A stretch of DNA of 49,087 nt from Streptomyces cahuitamycinicus (lineage in GTDB: Bacteria; Actinomycetota; Actinomycetes; Streptomycetales; Streptomycetaceae): positions 1 to 49,087 of the forward strand of contig NZ_POUC01000013.1 of the NCBI RefSeq assembly GCF_002891435.1, given 5' to 3'. A program made the position numbers and the translations under genes. Positions 34,601-42,640 of this stretch are shown here, in pieces. The first letter of the stretch is position 1, and every line of letters starts with the position of its first letter. The notes under the pieces were generated by a model that saw only the letters and a program-made list of their open reading frames with translations, ran no database searches and had not been told where the DNA came from.

Positions 34601-35862
34601 GAGACCTCCCTTGCCAAGGCGCGCATGCCGACGGCCTGCTGTGACTTGGGCGCGTAGGACAACAGGGGTTTCTTCACACGGACGGCTTCCTTCTGTTCCT
34701 TGAGGTCGCCGATGAGGCCCACCACCCTCGGATCCTTTATGTCCACCCATCCCTGGAGGGAGGAGGTTGCGATGTATCCGCGGCGGGAGTCGTAGAGGTT
34801 GACGACGATGCCGAGGTAGTCGATGTCGACTTGGAGGTCGCCGCGCAGGTCGTCGATCTGAGTGGTGAGCAGTTCGTAGGCGTCGGCGGAGCTGTCCTCG
34901 GCTTGGACGACGATGAGGGCTCCGGACTGGCCGGGCGTTTCGCCGTCACGTCGGCGGCCGTAGTAGGCGGCGGCGTCCATGCTGAGGCCGAGGCTGGGCG
35001 GGCAGTCGACGATGATTACGTCGTAATCAGCTTCGAGTGGGGCAAGGGCCCTCTCGAGTCCGGCTTCCCGGGCCCGGACGGCGGACAGCCGTACGTCGAG
35101 CAGGAAGGCGTCGTTGCAGGCGGGCAGGAGGTGGAGGCGGCCGCCGAACGCGTCGTCGTCGACGGACACGATGAGGTCGCGCAGGTCGCCCTTGGGGTCA
35201 CCGGCCATGTGGTTGGTGAGGCTGTCACCGTTCAACGGCAGCGGGCTGGCGCCCAGCTGGTTGGTGAGGTGGCACTGCGGGTCGAAGTCGACGAGGAGCA
35301 CCCGGAGTCCGAGGCCGGGCAGGTTCTCGATGTCGAGTGGGTCGGCTCCCGCTTCCGGTTCGTCGGTGTGTGTCTCGCTCGCGCGCAGGGCCTTGGTGAG
35401 GGCTTTGGCGACGCGTACGGGGTGCAGCTTGTTGGGGTCTTCGGCCAGGGCCTCGCCAAGTCCAGCGGTGATAGCGGTCTTGCCGACTCCGCCCTTCTGG
35501 TTGCAGACGACGATGCGCCGGGTGATCGCGGGGCGCTCGATGTCCGGGGCTGGGTTGGCGTCGAGCCACAACTGGACGGACTGGGCCAGACCCTGAATGA
35601 GGGAGACACGCCGGTCGGCGGCGATCTGCCGGAACTCCTCCCACTGCCCTGGGGGCAGGAAGGTGGAGAAGGAGTCGGCGCCGGCGGTATCGATGGTGTC
35701 GGGGGTGGAGGCAAGGCTGCACCAGTCGGTGATGCCTTGTTCGACGGCGGCCTGGATCTCGATGCCGTGCTGGGCGGCTCTGATTTTGAGGTTCTGCCGG
35801 AGCCATCCCGGCAGCTTGGAGACGACCTTCTCGCGGTCGTTGGAGGTGGCTGGCGAACTCAT
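34597..35862 (-). CDS. parA: ParA-family partition ATPase with N-terminal extension
   Basis: 421 residues from the ATG at 35862 (in-frame ATGs at 35874 and 35892 are alternatives; none has a good ribosome site). Deviant Walker A VVCNQKGGVGKTAITAGL at about residues 120-137, Walker A' LLVDFDPQCHLTNQLG and Walker B YDVIIVDCPPSLGLS. The first 115 residues (WLRQNLKIRAAQHGIEIQAAVEQG...) are an extra helical domain, as in type Ia ParA proteins that also bind their operator. It drives segregation by a ParA-ATP gradient on the nucleoid. Operon parA-parB with 4-base overlap. A dyad at 35875-35913 sits directly upstream as a plausible autoregulatory site. Confidence 0.92.
   Translation of the reverse strand: MSSPATSNDREKVVSKLPGWLRQNLKIRAAQHGIEIQAAVEQGITDWCSLASTPDTIDTAGADSFSTFLPPGQWEEFRQIAADRRVSLIQGLAQSVQLWLDANPAPDIERPAITRRIVVCNQKGGVGKTAITAGLGEALAEDPNKLHPVRVAKALTKALRASETHTDEPEAGADPLDIENLPGLGLRVLLVDFDPQCHLTNQLGASPLPLNGDSLTNHMAGDPKGDLRDLIVSVDDDAFGGRLHLLPACNDAFLLDVRLSAVRAREAGLERALAPLEADYDVIIVDCPPSLGLSMDAAAYYGRRRDGETPGQSGALIVVQAEDSSADAYELLTTQIDDLRGDLQVDIDYLGIVVNLYDSRRGYIATSSLQGWVDIKDPRVVGLIGDLKEQKEAVRVKKPLLSYAPKSQQAVGMRALAREVS
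35013..35029. repeat. parS-like palindrome 3 (8-1-8), inside parA
   Basis: TGATTACG-T-CGTAATCA, perfect 17-bp dyad within the parA coding sequence. Confidence 0.6.
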
Positions 35863-35874
35863 GAAGGACACCAT

Positions 35875-35913
35875 ACTAACGTCGTAGATCATCTACACCA
35901 TCGACACGTTAGT
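35875..35913. promoter_or_regulatory. Nested dyads upstream of parA
   Basis: Arms ACTAACGT (35875-35882) and ACGTTAGT (35906-35913) flank a second perfect dyad GTAGAT-C-ATCTAC (35884-35896). Placement over the parA start region suggests the operator for ParA autorepression. If so, the start at 35892 would lie inside it, favouring 35862. Confidence 0.5.
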
Positions 35914-35985
35914 TAGACCAACTTGATGAGCTTCGCCCGACGGCCGCGAAGGTACCTGGCAGTGGTGTCTTGCATGATCAGACGC

Positions 35986-36099
35986 ATGATTCACGGCTCT
36001 CCCGATGCTCTGCGCTCCCTCGCCTCCGAACACCAGCCTCCCGGCATAGCCGAGAGGTGGTTGGAGCTGTTGCGACCGTCTGTACGACTCGGGCTAGTT
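35986..36099 (+). pseudogene. 5' fragment of a DUF1963 (YwqG-like) gene
   Basis: MIHGSPDALRSLASEH then QPPGIAERWLELLRPSVRL is the usual N-terminus of actinobacterial DUF1963 proteins. Similarity stops at about 36096, where IS481-type sequence starts; the C-terminal part of the same family resumes at 36678. Confidence 0.6.
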
Positions 36100-36161
36100 G
36101 TTCTGTCCCGAGAGGTTGTGGACGGGTGAGGCAGGTCTCGGCTGAGGGATCTTGAACAGGT

Positions 36162-36217
36162 GAGGGCCTTTCGAGTTCGGTGTGGATTGCGACGTCGACA
36201 CCGACCGAAAGGCCCTC
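36162..36217. promoter_or_regulatory. Stem-loop just 5' of the IS481 transposase start
   Basis: GAGGGCCTTTCG (36162-36173) pairs perfectly with CGAAAGGCCCTC (36206-36217); inner arms TCGGTGT/ACACCGA extend the stem. It ends one base before the GTG, so it would hide the start in read-through transcripts, a known way for IS elements to avoid impinging transcription. Confidence 0.6.
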
Positions 36218-36660
36218 GTGCCCCACCGTAATGCGCCCCTGACCGAGACCGGACGACTGCGCCTGGCCCGCTGCGTGGTTGAGGACGACTGGCCCCTGCG
36301 CCGGGCTGCCGAACGCTTCCAGGTCTCGCCTACCACCGCCCAGCGCTGGGCCGACCGCTACCGGACGTTCGACGAAGCAGGCATGAGCGACCTCTCCAGC
36401 CGCCCGCGCACCAGCCCGCGCAGAACGCCGACCCGCACCGAGCGGCGCATCATCAAGGCCCGTGTCCTGCGCCGTTGGGGACCGGCCCGCATCGCGCACC
36501 TGCTGCGGCTGGTGCCCTCGACCGTTCACCGTGTGCTGACCCGCTGCGGCCTGGCCCGCCTCACGCACCTGGGCCGGGCTACCGGCCGCGTCATACGCCG
36601 CTACGAACGTGAACGTCCCGGCGAACTGGTGCACGTCGACATCAAGAAGCTCGGCAAACA
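36218..36660 (+). pseudogene. IS481-family transposase, 5' half only
   Basis: From the GTG at 36218: MPHRNAPLTETGRLRLARC, then VVEDDWPLRRAAERFQVSP, the IS481 N-terminal HTH, RTPTRTERRIIKARVLRRWG, and the beginning of the catalytic domain ERPGELVHVDIKKLG with the first Asp. The homology ends there. The open frame continues past the junction into unrelated sequence. Inactive. Confidence 0.8.
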
Positions 36661-36677
36661 GCTGGGCAGGCGCTCGC

Positions 36678-37193
36678 GTGCTCTACGTACCGGAAGGCGC
36701 AGATGTACCGGAAGGCGCAGATATGCCGGATCGGGAAACGCCGGGGGAGCTCCAGCCGTATCCGCTCGTGCCGCTGACAGCGCGCGTGGAGATGACGGCG
36801 GCTGAGCCCTGGCATCCGCATATCCGGGAGACGTTCGCACCGGGTGCTCCGCTCGGGCAGCGCTACGACCATCCCGTATGCACTCAGGAGTCCCTCGACG
36901 CGCTGTGGGAGTTCGACGACACAGTGGGCCATCAGGTCGGCGGCTATGCGCACTCGGTTCAGAATCCGGTGGAGATTGAGATCGCAGAAGCTGTGCTGGA
37001 AGGGAGGCTGCCCTGGGAGGATCCCCGGCTGTCGGACGAGGCGGGCAGCCGGGTGCTGCTGGCGCAGTTCGACAGTGAGGATGCCGCGGGCATGATGTGG
37101 GGTGACTGCGGTGCGTTGTACTGGCTGATCCGTCCGCAGGACCTGGTCGATCGACGCTTTGACCGGGCGATGTTCACCTGGCAATGCACCTGA
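36678..37193 (+). pseudogene. 3' fragment of a DUF1963 (YwqG-like) gene
   Basis: RVLYVPEGADVPEGAD leads into YPLVPLTARVEMTA and ends with EDAAGMMWGDCGALYWLIRPQDLVDRRFDRAMFTWQC, the conserved DUF1963 C-terminus. A perfect 18-base tandem duplication (36687-36704 and 36705-36722) repeats VPEGAD. It is the continuation of the fragment at 35986-36099; the middle third was lost at the IS481 insertion. It might still be translated from the GTG at 36678, but the fold is incomplete. Confidence 0.7.
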
Positions 37194-37312
37194 TGTCCGC
37201 CAGACACCACCCTCGAGTCTCGGCAGCCGTCCTGCCCGGCCCTTGGCCTGGACGACGTCGGGTCGACCACCCATCGCTGAGACGCCGTGGGCAGGGGCTG
37301 GCGGCCTCCGGT

Positions 37313-37329
37313 TGATTACGCCGTAATCA
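37313..37329. repeat. parS-like palindrome 4 (8-1-8)
   Basis: TGATTACG-C-CGTAATCA, perfect 17-bp dyad in non-coding DNA, 29 bases from palindrome 5. Confidence 0.7.
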
Positions 37330-37357
37330 CCTCACCCACAGCAGGGCATCCACCGGC

Positions 37358-37378
37358 AGTGATTACGGCGTAATCACT
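37358..37378. repeat. parS-like palindrome 5 (10-1-10)
   Basis: AGTGATTACG-G-CGTAATCACT, perfect 21-bp dyad. Overlaps the stop codon of the 37374-37918 pseudogene. Confidence 0.7.
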
Positions 37379-37918
37379 CGCCCGGCTCCCGGTCGGTGAT
37401 CAGTGCTGCTGTGGTTTCCAGCTGCTTGTAGGCGTGCTTGATCTGGCGCAGGGCTGCGCTGGTACGGTCCAGCACGCCAAGACGTAGCTGTTGGGGGGGG
37501 GAGGGCGCGTGGACTTTACTTCTACGAGCAGGACCAGGTCGTCGAAGACGACGATCCGGTCGACGCTGCGTCGCTCGTCCCGGTAGATGATCTCGGGGTG
37601 GATCTCGGCATCGGCAAGTTGGCCAAGCTGGCGTCCCGCGTACTGCTCGAAGAGGTCCCCGCGTTCCTTGGCGAAGTCGTTCCCGACGTGGGCGATGCCC
37701 ATGTAGTACAGACCGAGAGGGCTGCCCTTGGGAACGATCAGGTGGGATGAGGGGGCGACGTAGCCCGCACCGAAGCCGGACAAGAAGGGGCGGCCGCGCA
37801 GTGGGTTGTACTCAAAGACCCGGCATGGATGCAGGTACGGCTGGGGCGATGGCTCGGCTGCATCGCCACCCAGAAGAGATCGGGCATGCCATGCGGCACC
37901 TGGAAGGTGACGATCTGC
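37374..37918 (-). pseudogene. PD-(D/E)XK nuclease-like protein, frameshifted at a poly-G run
   Basis: The frame is open from 37918 (after a TGA at 37919-37921, no start codon) and reads PYLHPCRVFEYNPLRGRPFLSG, LGLYYMGIAHVGNDFAKERGDLFEQYAG, then SVDRIVVFDDLVLLVEVKSTR. The D-x(12)-ExK arrangement is that of PD-(D/E)XK nuclease folds. A run of nine G (37493-37501) then throws it out of frame; one frame over the protein continues QLRLGVLDRTSAALRQIKHAYKQLETT and ends at a TGA at 37374-37376. So both the 5' end and the homopolymer are damaged. Function unknown; could belong to a defence or mobile function. Confidence 0.6.
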
Positions 37919-38183
37919 TCAGCTGAGGGCCGTGGCCCGGCCTGCAATGCTGACGCTACGGGAGCAAGAGCGCCGGGAAGACCACCACGGTGATGCAGCG
38001 CGGGCTGACACCCACAGGGCCCCGGACGGTTCCTTGGGTTCTAACGGTCCTCGCAACACCCGCGATCTGTGGGAGTTGCGAGGACCGTGGGCGGGGAATG
38101 GGACTGGGGCGTCAAGAAGACCGGCACCAACGCGCACCTACGCCGACGGGCGCCGTGTCGACTACGCGGCGGGAACCGTCACG
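37919..38183. other. Intergenic region with a 14-bp perfect inverted repeat
   Basis: ACGGTCCTCGCAAC (38044-38057) and GTTGCGAGGACCGT (38075-38088) form a perfect hairpin with a 17-base loop. No reliable gene. Confidence 0.5.
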
Positions 38184-38477
38184 ATGTGCGGCGTGACCAC
38201 GCCACCGGTGGGCCTGACGGCCCTGGAGAAGCAGCTTCATCTACGGTTTTTGACGCTCGCCACGCCCCATCACTTACCGGGAGTCCTCGTGGCCGTCGTC
38301 CTTCTGACCACCGCGCTCGTGATCGTGGTCGCACTGTTGGCCGCCGCCCCCGCGGGCAAACTCGCCCGCATGGAGGGCGCCACGTACCCCACCGCATTCA
38401 CCCGGGCCGCCGCCTTCACAGCGGTCTTCACTCTCGCCGCGACCGTGACCGCGGCCCTCGCAGCACTGTTCGCTTGA
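38184..38477 (+). CDS. Small two-helix membrane protein, unknown
   Basis: 97 residues from the ATG at 38184. Hydrophobic segments at about 32-53 (PGVLVAVVLLTTALVIVVALLA) and 72-97 (RAAAFTAVFTLAATVTAALAALFA) with a short charged loop between. It resembles many small membrane proteins of actinomycete plasmids. No family recognised. The open frame continues upstream to 37932 but that part has non-coding character. Confidence 0.45.
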   Translation: MCGVTTPPVGLTALEKQLHLRFLTLATPHHLPGVLVAVVLLTTALVIVVALLAAAPAGKLARMEGATYPTAFTRAAAFTAVFTLAATVTAALAALFA

Positions 38478-38532
38478 ATCGCCAGACGGATGTTGTCCTA
38501 CTCGTACGGAGCATGTGTTGCACTCCCCCTGT

Positions 38533-38600
38533 GCGCGATTCATGAGCGATTAACGCGCGAAACAATGCGCGAAACAATGCGCGAAACAATGCGCGATTGG
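38533..38600. repeat. 12-bp direct-repeat array (GCGCGAAACAAT) upstream of tap
   Basis: Three perfect head-to-tail copies at 38555-38566, 38567-38578 and 38579-38590, a fourth half copy GCGCGATTGG at 38591, and an outlying GCGCGATT at 38533. Lies 30-75 bases before the tap start. Iteron-like; could be bound by the N-terminal HTH of Tap or by a replication initiator. A possible -10 (TAGGAT, 38603-38608) follows the array. Confidence 0.75.
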
Positions 38601-38629
38601 GATAGGATGTCTTATCGGAGGTGACCTCT

Positions 38630-40825
38630 GTGTCCACTGAGAACGAGCTGTTCAGCGCCGTTGATGCGCTGCTGGAGCAAGTCGCGCAGGACGATCTGCC
38701 GGTCCCCGCGGAGCGTAAGCGTCTGCGGGAGGCGGCCGGCCTGAGCCAGGCGCAGATCGCCAAGGTGCTGGACGCCCGCCGGGAGGCCGTGGGGAACTGG
38801 GAGACCGGCCGGACCGAACCGCGGCCGCCGAAGCGCGCCGCGTACGCCCGGCTCCTCGAGGGCCTCGCCGCCCGCTTCCCCGCCCCGGCCGCCGACGCGC
38901 CCGCCGCTGCCCCGGCACCCGTGGTTCCGCAGGCGTTCACCGGCCCGGCCCCGGAGCCGACCCCGGCGCCCGCCGCCGCGCCGCCGTCCCGCCCGAAGGC
39001 GGAGGCGAGCAGCACCGCCAGGCCCGCCCCGTCGTCGCGGCGCCCGGGTGCGAAGAAGGCGGTGGCGAAGAAGACCACGGCGGCCGCCGTCGACCCGCGC
39101 TTCGAGAACGGCCCGCTCGCGGTCATCGACGCCGACCAGGACGGGCAGGTGTCGGCGTACTGCGTCGGCGGCCTGGTCCTGGACGTGCCCACCAAGACGA
39201 TTCCGGCGCTGGTCGACTGGACGCTGACCGAAGCCCTGCTCGGTCAGGCCCGGCTGCACCGCAACGGCCGCGACGCCGACCCGATCCTCGTCCTCACCGC
39301 GTCCGCGCTGGAGTGCTATGGCCTGCCCGCCGCCCTGTCGGAGGAGGAGCGGCGCCACGGACGGATCGCGGACAGCCACAAGGTGGTCAAGCAGATCAAG
39401 CGGGCCGGCCTCCAGCTCACCCAGCGCGGCTTCGGGCCGTGGGCGCGCGTCTACCGCGAGCCCGAGGGATCCAAGCGGCGCTGCGTCCAGCTGTGCATCC
39501 TGCCGTGGAACGCGCTGGACGCCCGGGAGTGGGACAAGAAGGACGACCCGCAGCTGCCGACGATGCACCCGGCCGACCTCGCCCGCTACCTCGGCCTGTA
39601 CGCGGCGCGGGTGATGACGCCACGTGGCACCACCGCGACGACCGGCCTCGAGCTGATGGTCGCGCTGCGCCCGCCGACCCGGGCGGAGAAGGACGAGGCC
39701 ACCGGCGAGTTCAAGCGGGCCTTCAACGACGACGCACTCACCGCCCTGTATCCCGTGGTGGAGTGCGAGGTTCCCGACGAACACCCGGTCCTCAAGGACA
39801 GGTTCGCCCGGCACCACATGCGCACCCCGGCCCAGATGCTGATGGAGGAGCCCTATGACTGGTGCCGGCCGCTGACCGATGAGGAGTGCGCGAACCAGTA
39901 CCTGGTCACGGTCGACATCAACATGTCGTTCGCCGCGGCCGCGAACGGGCTCACGGTCGGGCTGAACGGGCCGACCCACCTGACCGGCAACCCGCAGTTC
40001 GACGCGTCGCTGCCCGGCTCGTGGCTGGTCGACCTGTCCCACGTCGACCTGTCCCGCGTCCGGATCAACGGCCGCACCGTCGACGGTGACCGGCTCCCGA
40101 GCCCGTTCACGCCGAAGGGTGAACGGCCTAAGGGTCCGGCCTGGTACGCCACGCCCACCGTCGGCTACGCAATGGAGCTCGGCTTCGACGTCGCGCCGAT
40201 CGAGGCGTACGTGCGCACCCAGACCGGCCGCTACCTGGACGCCTGGTACAAGCGGCTGCGCGACGCGTACGTGGCGACGATGGCCGACATGGGCGTCACC
40301 ACCGGCCTCGGGGGCCAGGAGTTCCTGGACGCGATGGCGCGGCGCAAGCAGGTCGACCCGACGATGGCGCTGCTGGAGACCGCGATCAAGGCGACGGCGA
40401 AGGGCGGCATCGGCAAGCTGCGCCAGCGCAGCCGGGGCCAGGTGCCGTACTACGAGCCCTACCCGGCGCTGGAGCGGGAGACGTGGCGTCCCGACATCCG
40501 GGCCGCCGTGCTGGCGAGCCAGCGGATCGGCCTGCACCGCAAGCTGATGAAGACGGCGGCCGCCGCCGACCTGTACCCGGTCGCGATCGGCACCGACGCG
40601 ATCGTCTACCCCTCGCCCGGCCCGTCCCCGCTGGACATCCTGCCGCTCACCGACGAGGGCAAGCCGGTGCCGGGCACGTTCCGGCTCGGGGTCTCGCCAG
40701 GGATGGTCAAGCACCAGGGCACCCAAACCGTCCTGTGGGCGGAATCGCAGTTCGAGGAGCGCGGCGGCGTGTTCAACATCGCCAACCTCATCAAGACCGA
40801 CCAGAGCGCCGGAGAAGGGGAGTAA
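38630..40825 (+). CDS. tap: Telomere-associated protein Tap
   Basis: 731 residues. The start is set at the GTG 38630 because GGAGGTGA (38617-38624) lies five bases before it; the earlier GTG at 38621 is inside that ribosome site. An N-terminal XRE-type HTH (RKRLREAAGLSQAQIAKVLDARREAVGNWETGRTEPRPP) is followed by an Ala/Pro-rich linker to about residue 150 and a long C-terminal domain (FENGPLAVIDADQDG... VTVDINMSFAAAANGL... VKHQGTQTVLWAESQFEERGG). Length and domain order match Streptomyces Tap, which binds the folded 3' overhang of the telomere and recruits the terminal protein. Four bases upstream of tpg, as in known tap-tpg operons. Confidence 0.93.
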   Translation: MSTENELFSAVDALLEQVAQDDLPVPAERKRLREAAGLSQAQIAKVLDARREAVGNWETGRTEPRPPKRAAYARLLEGLAARFPAPAADAPAAAPAPVVPQAFTGPAPEPTPAPAAAPPSRPKAEASSTARPAPSSRRPGAKKAVAKKTTAAAVDPRFENGPLAVIDADQDGQVSAYCVGGLVLDVPTKTIPALVDWTLTEALLGQARLHRNGRDADPILVLTASALECYGLPAALSEEERRHGRIADSHKVVKQIKRAGLQLTQRGFGPWARVYREPEGSKRRCVQLCILPWNALDAREWDKKDDPQLPTMHPADLARYLGLYAARVMTPRGTTATTGLELMVALRPPTRAEKDEATGEFKRAFNDDALTALYPVVECEVPDEHPVLKDRFARHHMRTPAQMLMEEPYDWCRPLTDEECANQYLVTVDINMSFAAAANGLTVGLNGPTHLTGNPQFDASLPGSWLVDLSHVDLSRVRINGRTVDGDRLPSPFTPKGERPKGPAWYATPTVGYAMELGFDVAPIEAYVRTQTGRYLDAWYKRLRDAYVATMADMGVTTGLGGQEFLDAMARRKQVDPTMALLETAIKATAKGGIGKLRQRSRGQVPYYEPYPALERETWRPDIRAAVLASQRIGLHRKLMKTAAAADLYPVAIGTDAIVYPSPGPSPLDILPLTDEGKPVPGTFRLGVSPGMVKHQGTQTVLWAESQFEERGGVFNIANLIKTDQSAGEGE

Positions 40826-40828
40826 CCC

Positions 40829-41386
40829 ATGGTCGACTCGGTCGGGGAGAGCCTGGACCGCGCGCTGGAGGGGGCGTTCACCCGCCGCATCCCGCAGAGC
40901 GCCCAGGCGCAGATGAAGTACCTGGTCAAGCAGCTCAAGGGCACCAAGGCCGCCGCCCAGGCGCTCGGGATCTCCCAGCGCACCGTGGAACGATACGTCG
41001 CGGGCAAGCTCAAGCGCCCCCGCCGCGACCTCCGGGATCGCATAGAGCGTGAGGTCAAGAAGCGGTGGCAGCCGCAGATCCGGGCGAAGGCGAGGAAGAA
41101 GGCGGCGTCCACGGGTGGACTGGTCGTCTCCACCCGCGCCCGTTTCGGCTTCGAAGCCGCCGGTGGTACGACCGACGACGCCCGGATCCGCGACATCACC
41201 CAGGCCCTGCCGCCTCAGTGGGCCGACCGCCTGTTCACCGCCCGCGAGCAGGGCGCCAACGAGCAGCAGCTCCAGCAGATCGCCGCCGACGGCCTCGCGC
41301 AGATGTACTTCCGCGCCAACAACAGCCGCGCGCACGGGCTGGGCGTGGAATTCACCGACGTGGAACGGCTCGACATCGAGCTGTAG
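40829..41386 (+). CDS. tpg: Telomere terminal protein Tpg
   Basis: 185 residues, the canonical Tpg size. ATG preceded by GGGGAG. HTH near the N-terminus (KGTKAAAQALGISQRTVERYVAGKLKRP), a basic region (KKRWQPQIRAKARKK) and GFEAAGGTTDDARIRDITQALP, in which Thr114 occupies the position reported as the DNA-priming residue of Streptomyces Tpg proteins. It is covalently attached to the 5' ends and primes telomere end-patching. The C-terminus VEFTDVERLDIEL is typical. A compound hairpin at 41404-41440 follows. Confidence 0.95.
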   Translation: MVDSVGESLDRALEGAFTRRIPQSAQAQMKYLVKQLKGTKAAAQALGISQRTVERYVAGKLKRPRRDLRDRIEREVKKRWQPQIRAKARKKAASTGGLVVSTRARFGFEAAGGTTDDARIRDITQALPPQWADRLFTAREQGANEQQLQQIAADGLAQMYFRANNSRAHGLGVEFTDVERLDIEL

Positions 41387-41403
41387 GCCCGATCGGCGCA
41401 GAC

Positions 41404-41440
41404 GCCTCGTCCCCGGCATTGAGGCTGCCGGAGGCGAGGC
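41404..41440. terminator. Compound stem-loop after tap-tpg
   Basis: GCCTCG pairs with CGAGGC and inner CCGGCA with TGCCGG around a seven-base loop, 18 bases after the tpg stop. Confidence 0.6.
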
Positions 41441-41637
41441 GGTGCGCATTCCCGCGAGGACCAGGTGGGCCCGGACGAAGGACGAGTTCAAGCCCGTCAC
41501 GCCTCGGCCAGACTCACTTCCCCTCACCGAACCTCACTGGCGGGAACAGGAACAGCGGGAAGAAACACGCGTGCGACAGTGATTCCGCCTTGAGGAGTTG
41601 GTTTAACGGGTTTAGCCGATGTGCTTCCGGAAAAGAG
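41441..41637. other. Gap between tpg terminator and IS5-family element
   Basis: No gene or repeat recognised. Confidence 0.3.
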
Positions 41638-42513
41638 TGAGCGTTTTCAGAGTGGCCACCGGTCGGGTGACGAGGTGGCCTCCCGCAACGCACGAGGCCC
41701 CTGTGCCGTTGAGAGAGGTGTTCGACGTCTCGACTCATCAGCGCAGGGACCTCGTTGGTTCCCTATCCTGCCGCACTCGACCTCCCGCACGCCCTGGTCG
41801 AGTGGGTAACCATGCTCATCGTCACCCGTGAGGGTGACCGCCGCTGCAAGCTCCCGCCTCACCAGCGTGCTCTCGTCGGCCTGGTCTGCCTTCGCCGGCA
41901 CGACACCCTCGCCCAGATCGCCGCCGGTTTCGGCATATCCGTCGGCACTGCCCACGCCTACGTCACCGCCGTCGTCGGCCATCTGTCCCGCCGGGCGCCC
42001 GGACTACTGCGGGTCCTGCGGGAAACGGATCCCGATCACGTCCTGCTCGACGGAACGCTCGCCGAATGCGACCGGGTCGGTGACAGCCGGGCCGACTTCT
42101 CCCAGAAGCACCGCCGCCACAGCGTGAACGTGCAGGTCGTTGCCGACCCTGCGGGCAAGCTGCTGTGGATCTCGCCCGCCCTGCCTGGCCGCACCCACGA
42201 CCTGACCGCGGCCCGCCCCCACCGCATCATCCGGATCTGTGAACGCCAGGGCGTGCCCATCCTCGCCGACCGCGCCTACATCGGGGCCGGCTCCTGGGTG
42301 ACCACGCCGATCAGACGTCTTCCGCACCAGGACCTCACCGCGACCCAACGGACGATCAACCGGGCCCTGTCAGCGGCACGAGCACCGGTCGAACGAAGCG
42401 TCGCGAGACTCAAGTCCTGGCGCGTCTTCCGCAGAGCCCGCTGCAGCCCCAACCGCATGACGGTCATCGCCGCTGCCGTCCTTACCTTGGAGCGTCAACG
42501 CTGAAAACGCTCA
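41638..42513 (+). mobile_element. IS5-family insertion sequence, 876 bp, complete
   Basis: Perfect 13-bp terminal inverted repeats TGAGCGTTTTCAG (41638-41650) and CTGAAAACGCTCA (42501-42513) enclose one transposase gene whose stop codon lies inside the right repeat. No unambiguous target duplication. A 14-bp perfect palindrome GTGATGCGCATCAC (42514-42527) abuts the right end and may be target sequence. It separates the two tpg genes. Confidence 0.85.
41755..42504 (+). CDS. IS5-family transposase (DDE_Tnp_4 type)
   Basis: 249 residues from a TTG at 41755 (start uncertain). An N-terminal HTH ([23 protein letters not shown]) is followed by the DDE domain: Asp in [14 protein letters not shown], Asp in [12 protein letters not shown], Glu in [16 protein letters not shown], with the supporting motif GRTHDLTAA. 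No frameshift; the element appears intact and may be active. Confidence 0.88.
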   Translation: MVPYPAALDLPHALVEWVTMLIVTREGDRRCKLPPHQRALVGLVCLRRHDTLAQIAAGFGISVGTAHAYVTAVVGHLSRRAPGLLRVLRETDPDHVLLDGTLAECDRVGDSRADFSQKHRRHSVNVQVVADPAGKLLWISPALPGRTHDLTAARPHRIIRICERQGVPILADRAYIGAGSWVTTPIRRLPHQDLTATQRTINRALSAARAPVERSVARLKSWRVFRRARCSPNRMTVIAAAVLTLERQR

Positions 42514-42640
42514 GTGATGCGCATCACAGCTTGTGGCACCCAAGACCCATTGACCTGCGGCGTCAACCCTCCGACGTGCAGCGAGAGTTCGTTCAGCCGC
42601 TGGCCTCTGTCCACAGGGGTAGGGCCCGACGCTGCTCGGT

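Larger units (their letters stand above)
36100..36660 (+). mobile_element. IS481-family insertion remnant
   Basis: Left end and 5' half of an IS481-type element inserted in a DUF1963 gene. The right part (DDE core and right end) is missing. A long stem-loop lies before the transposase start. No right terminal repeat seen. Confidence 0.6.

Noticed and set aside
38612..41527. 971-residue open frame on the minus strand
   Set aside because: Exact antisense of tap-tpg. Composition is that of a shadow in high-GC DNA; the plus-strand genes have clear families and ribosome sites.
41635..42516. Target-site duplication of the IS5-family element
   Set aside because: Flanks GAG and GTG do not match; an outer TGA/TCA pair belongs to the inverted repeat, so no duplication can be claimed.
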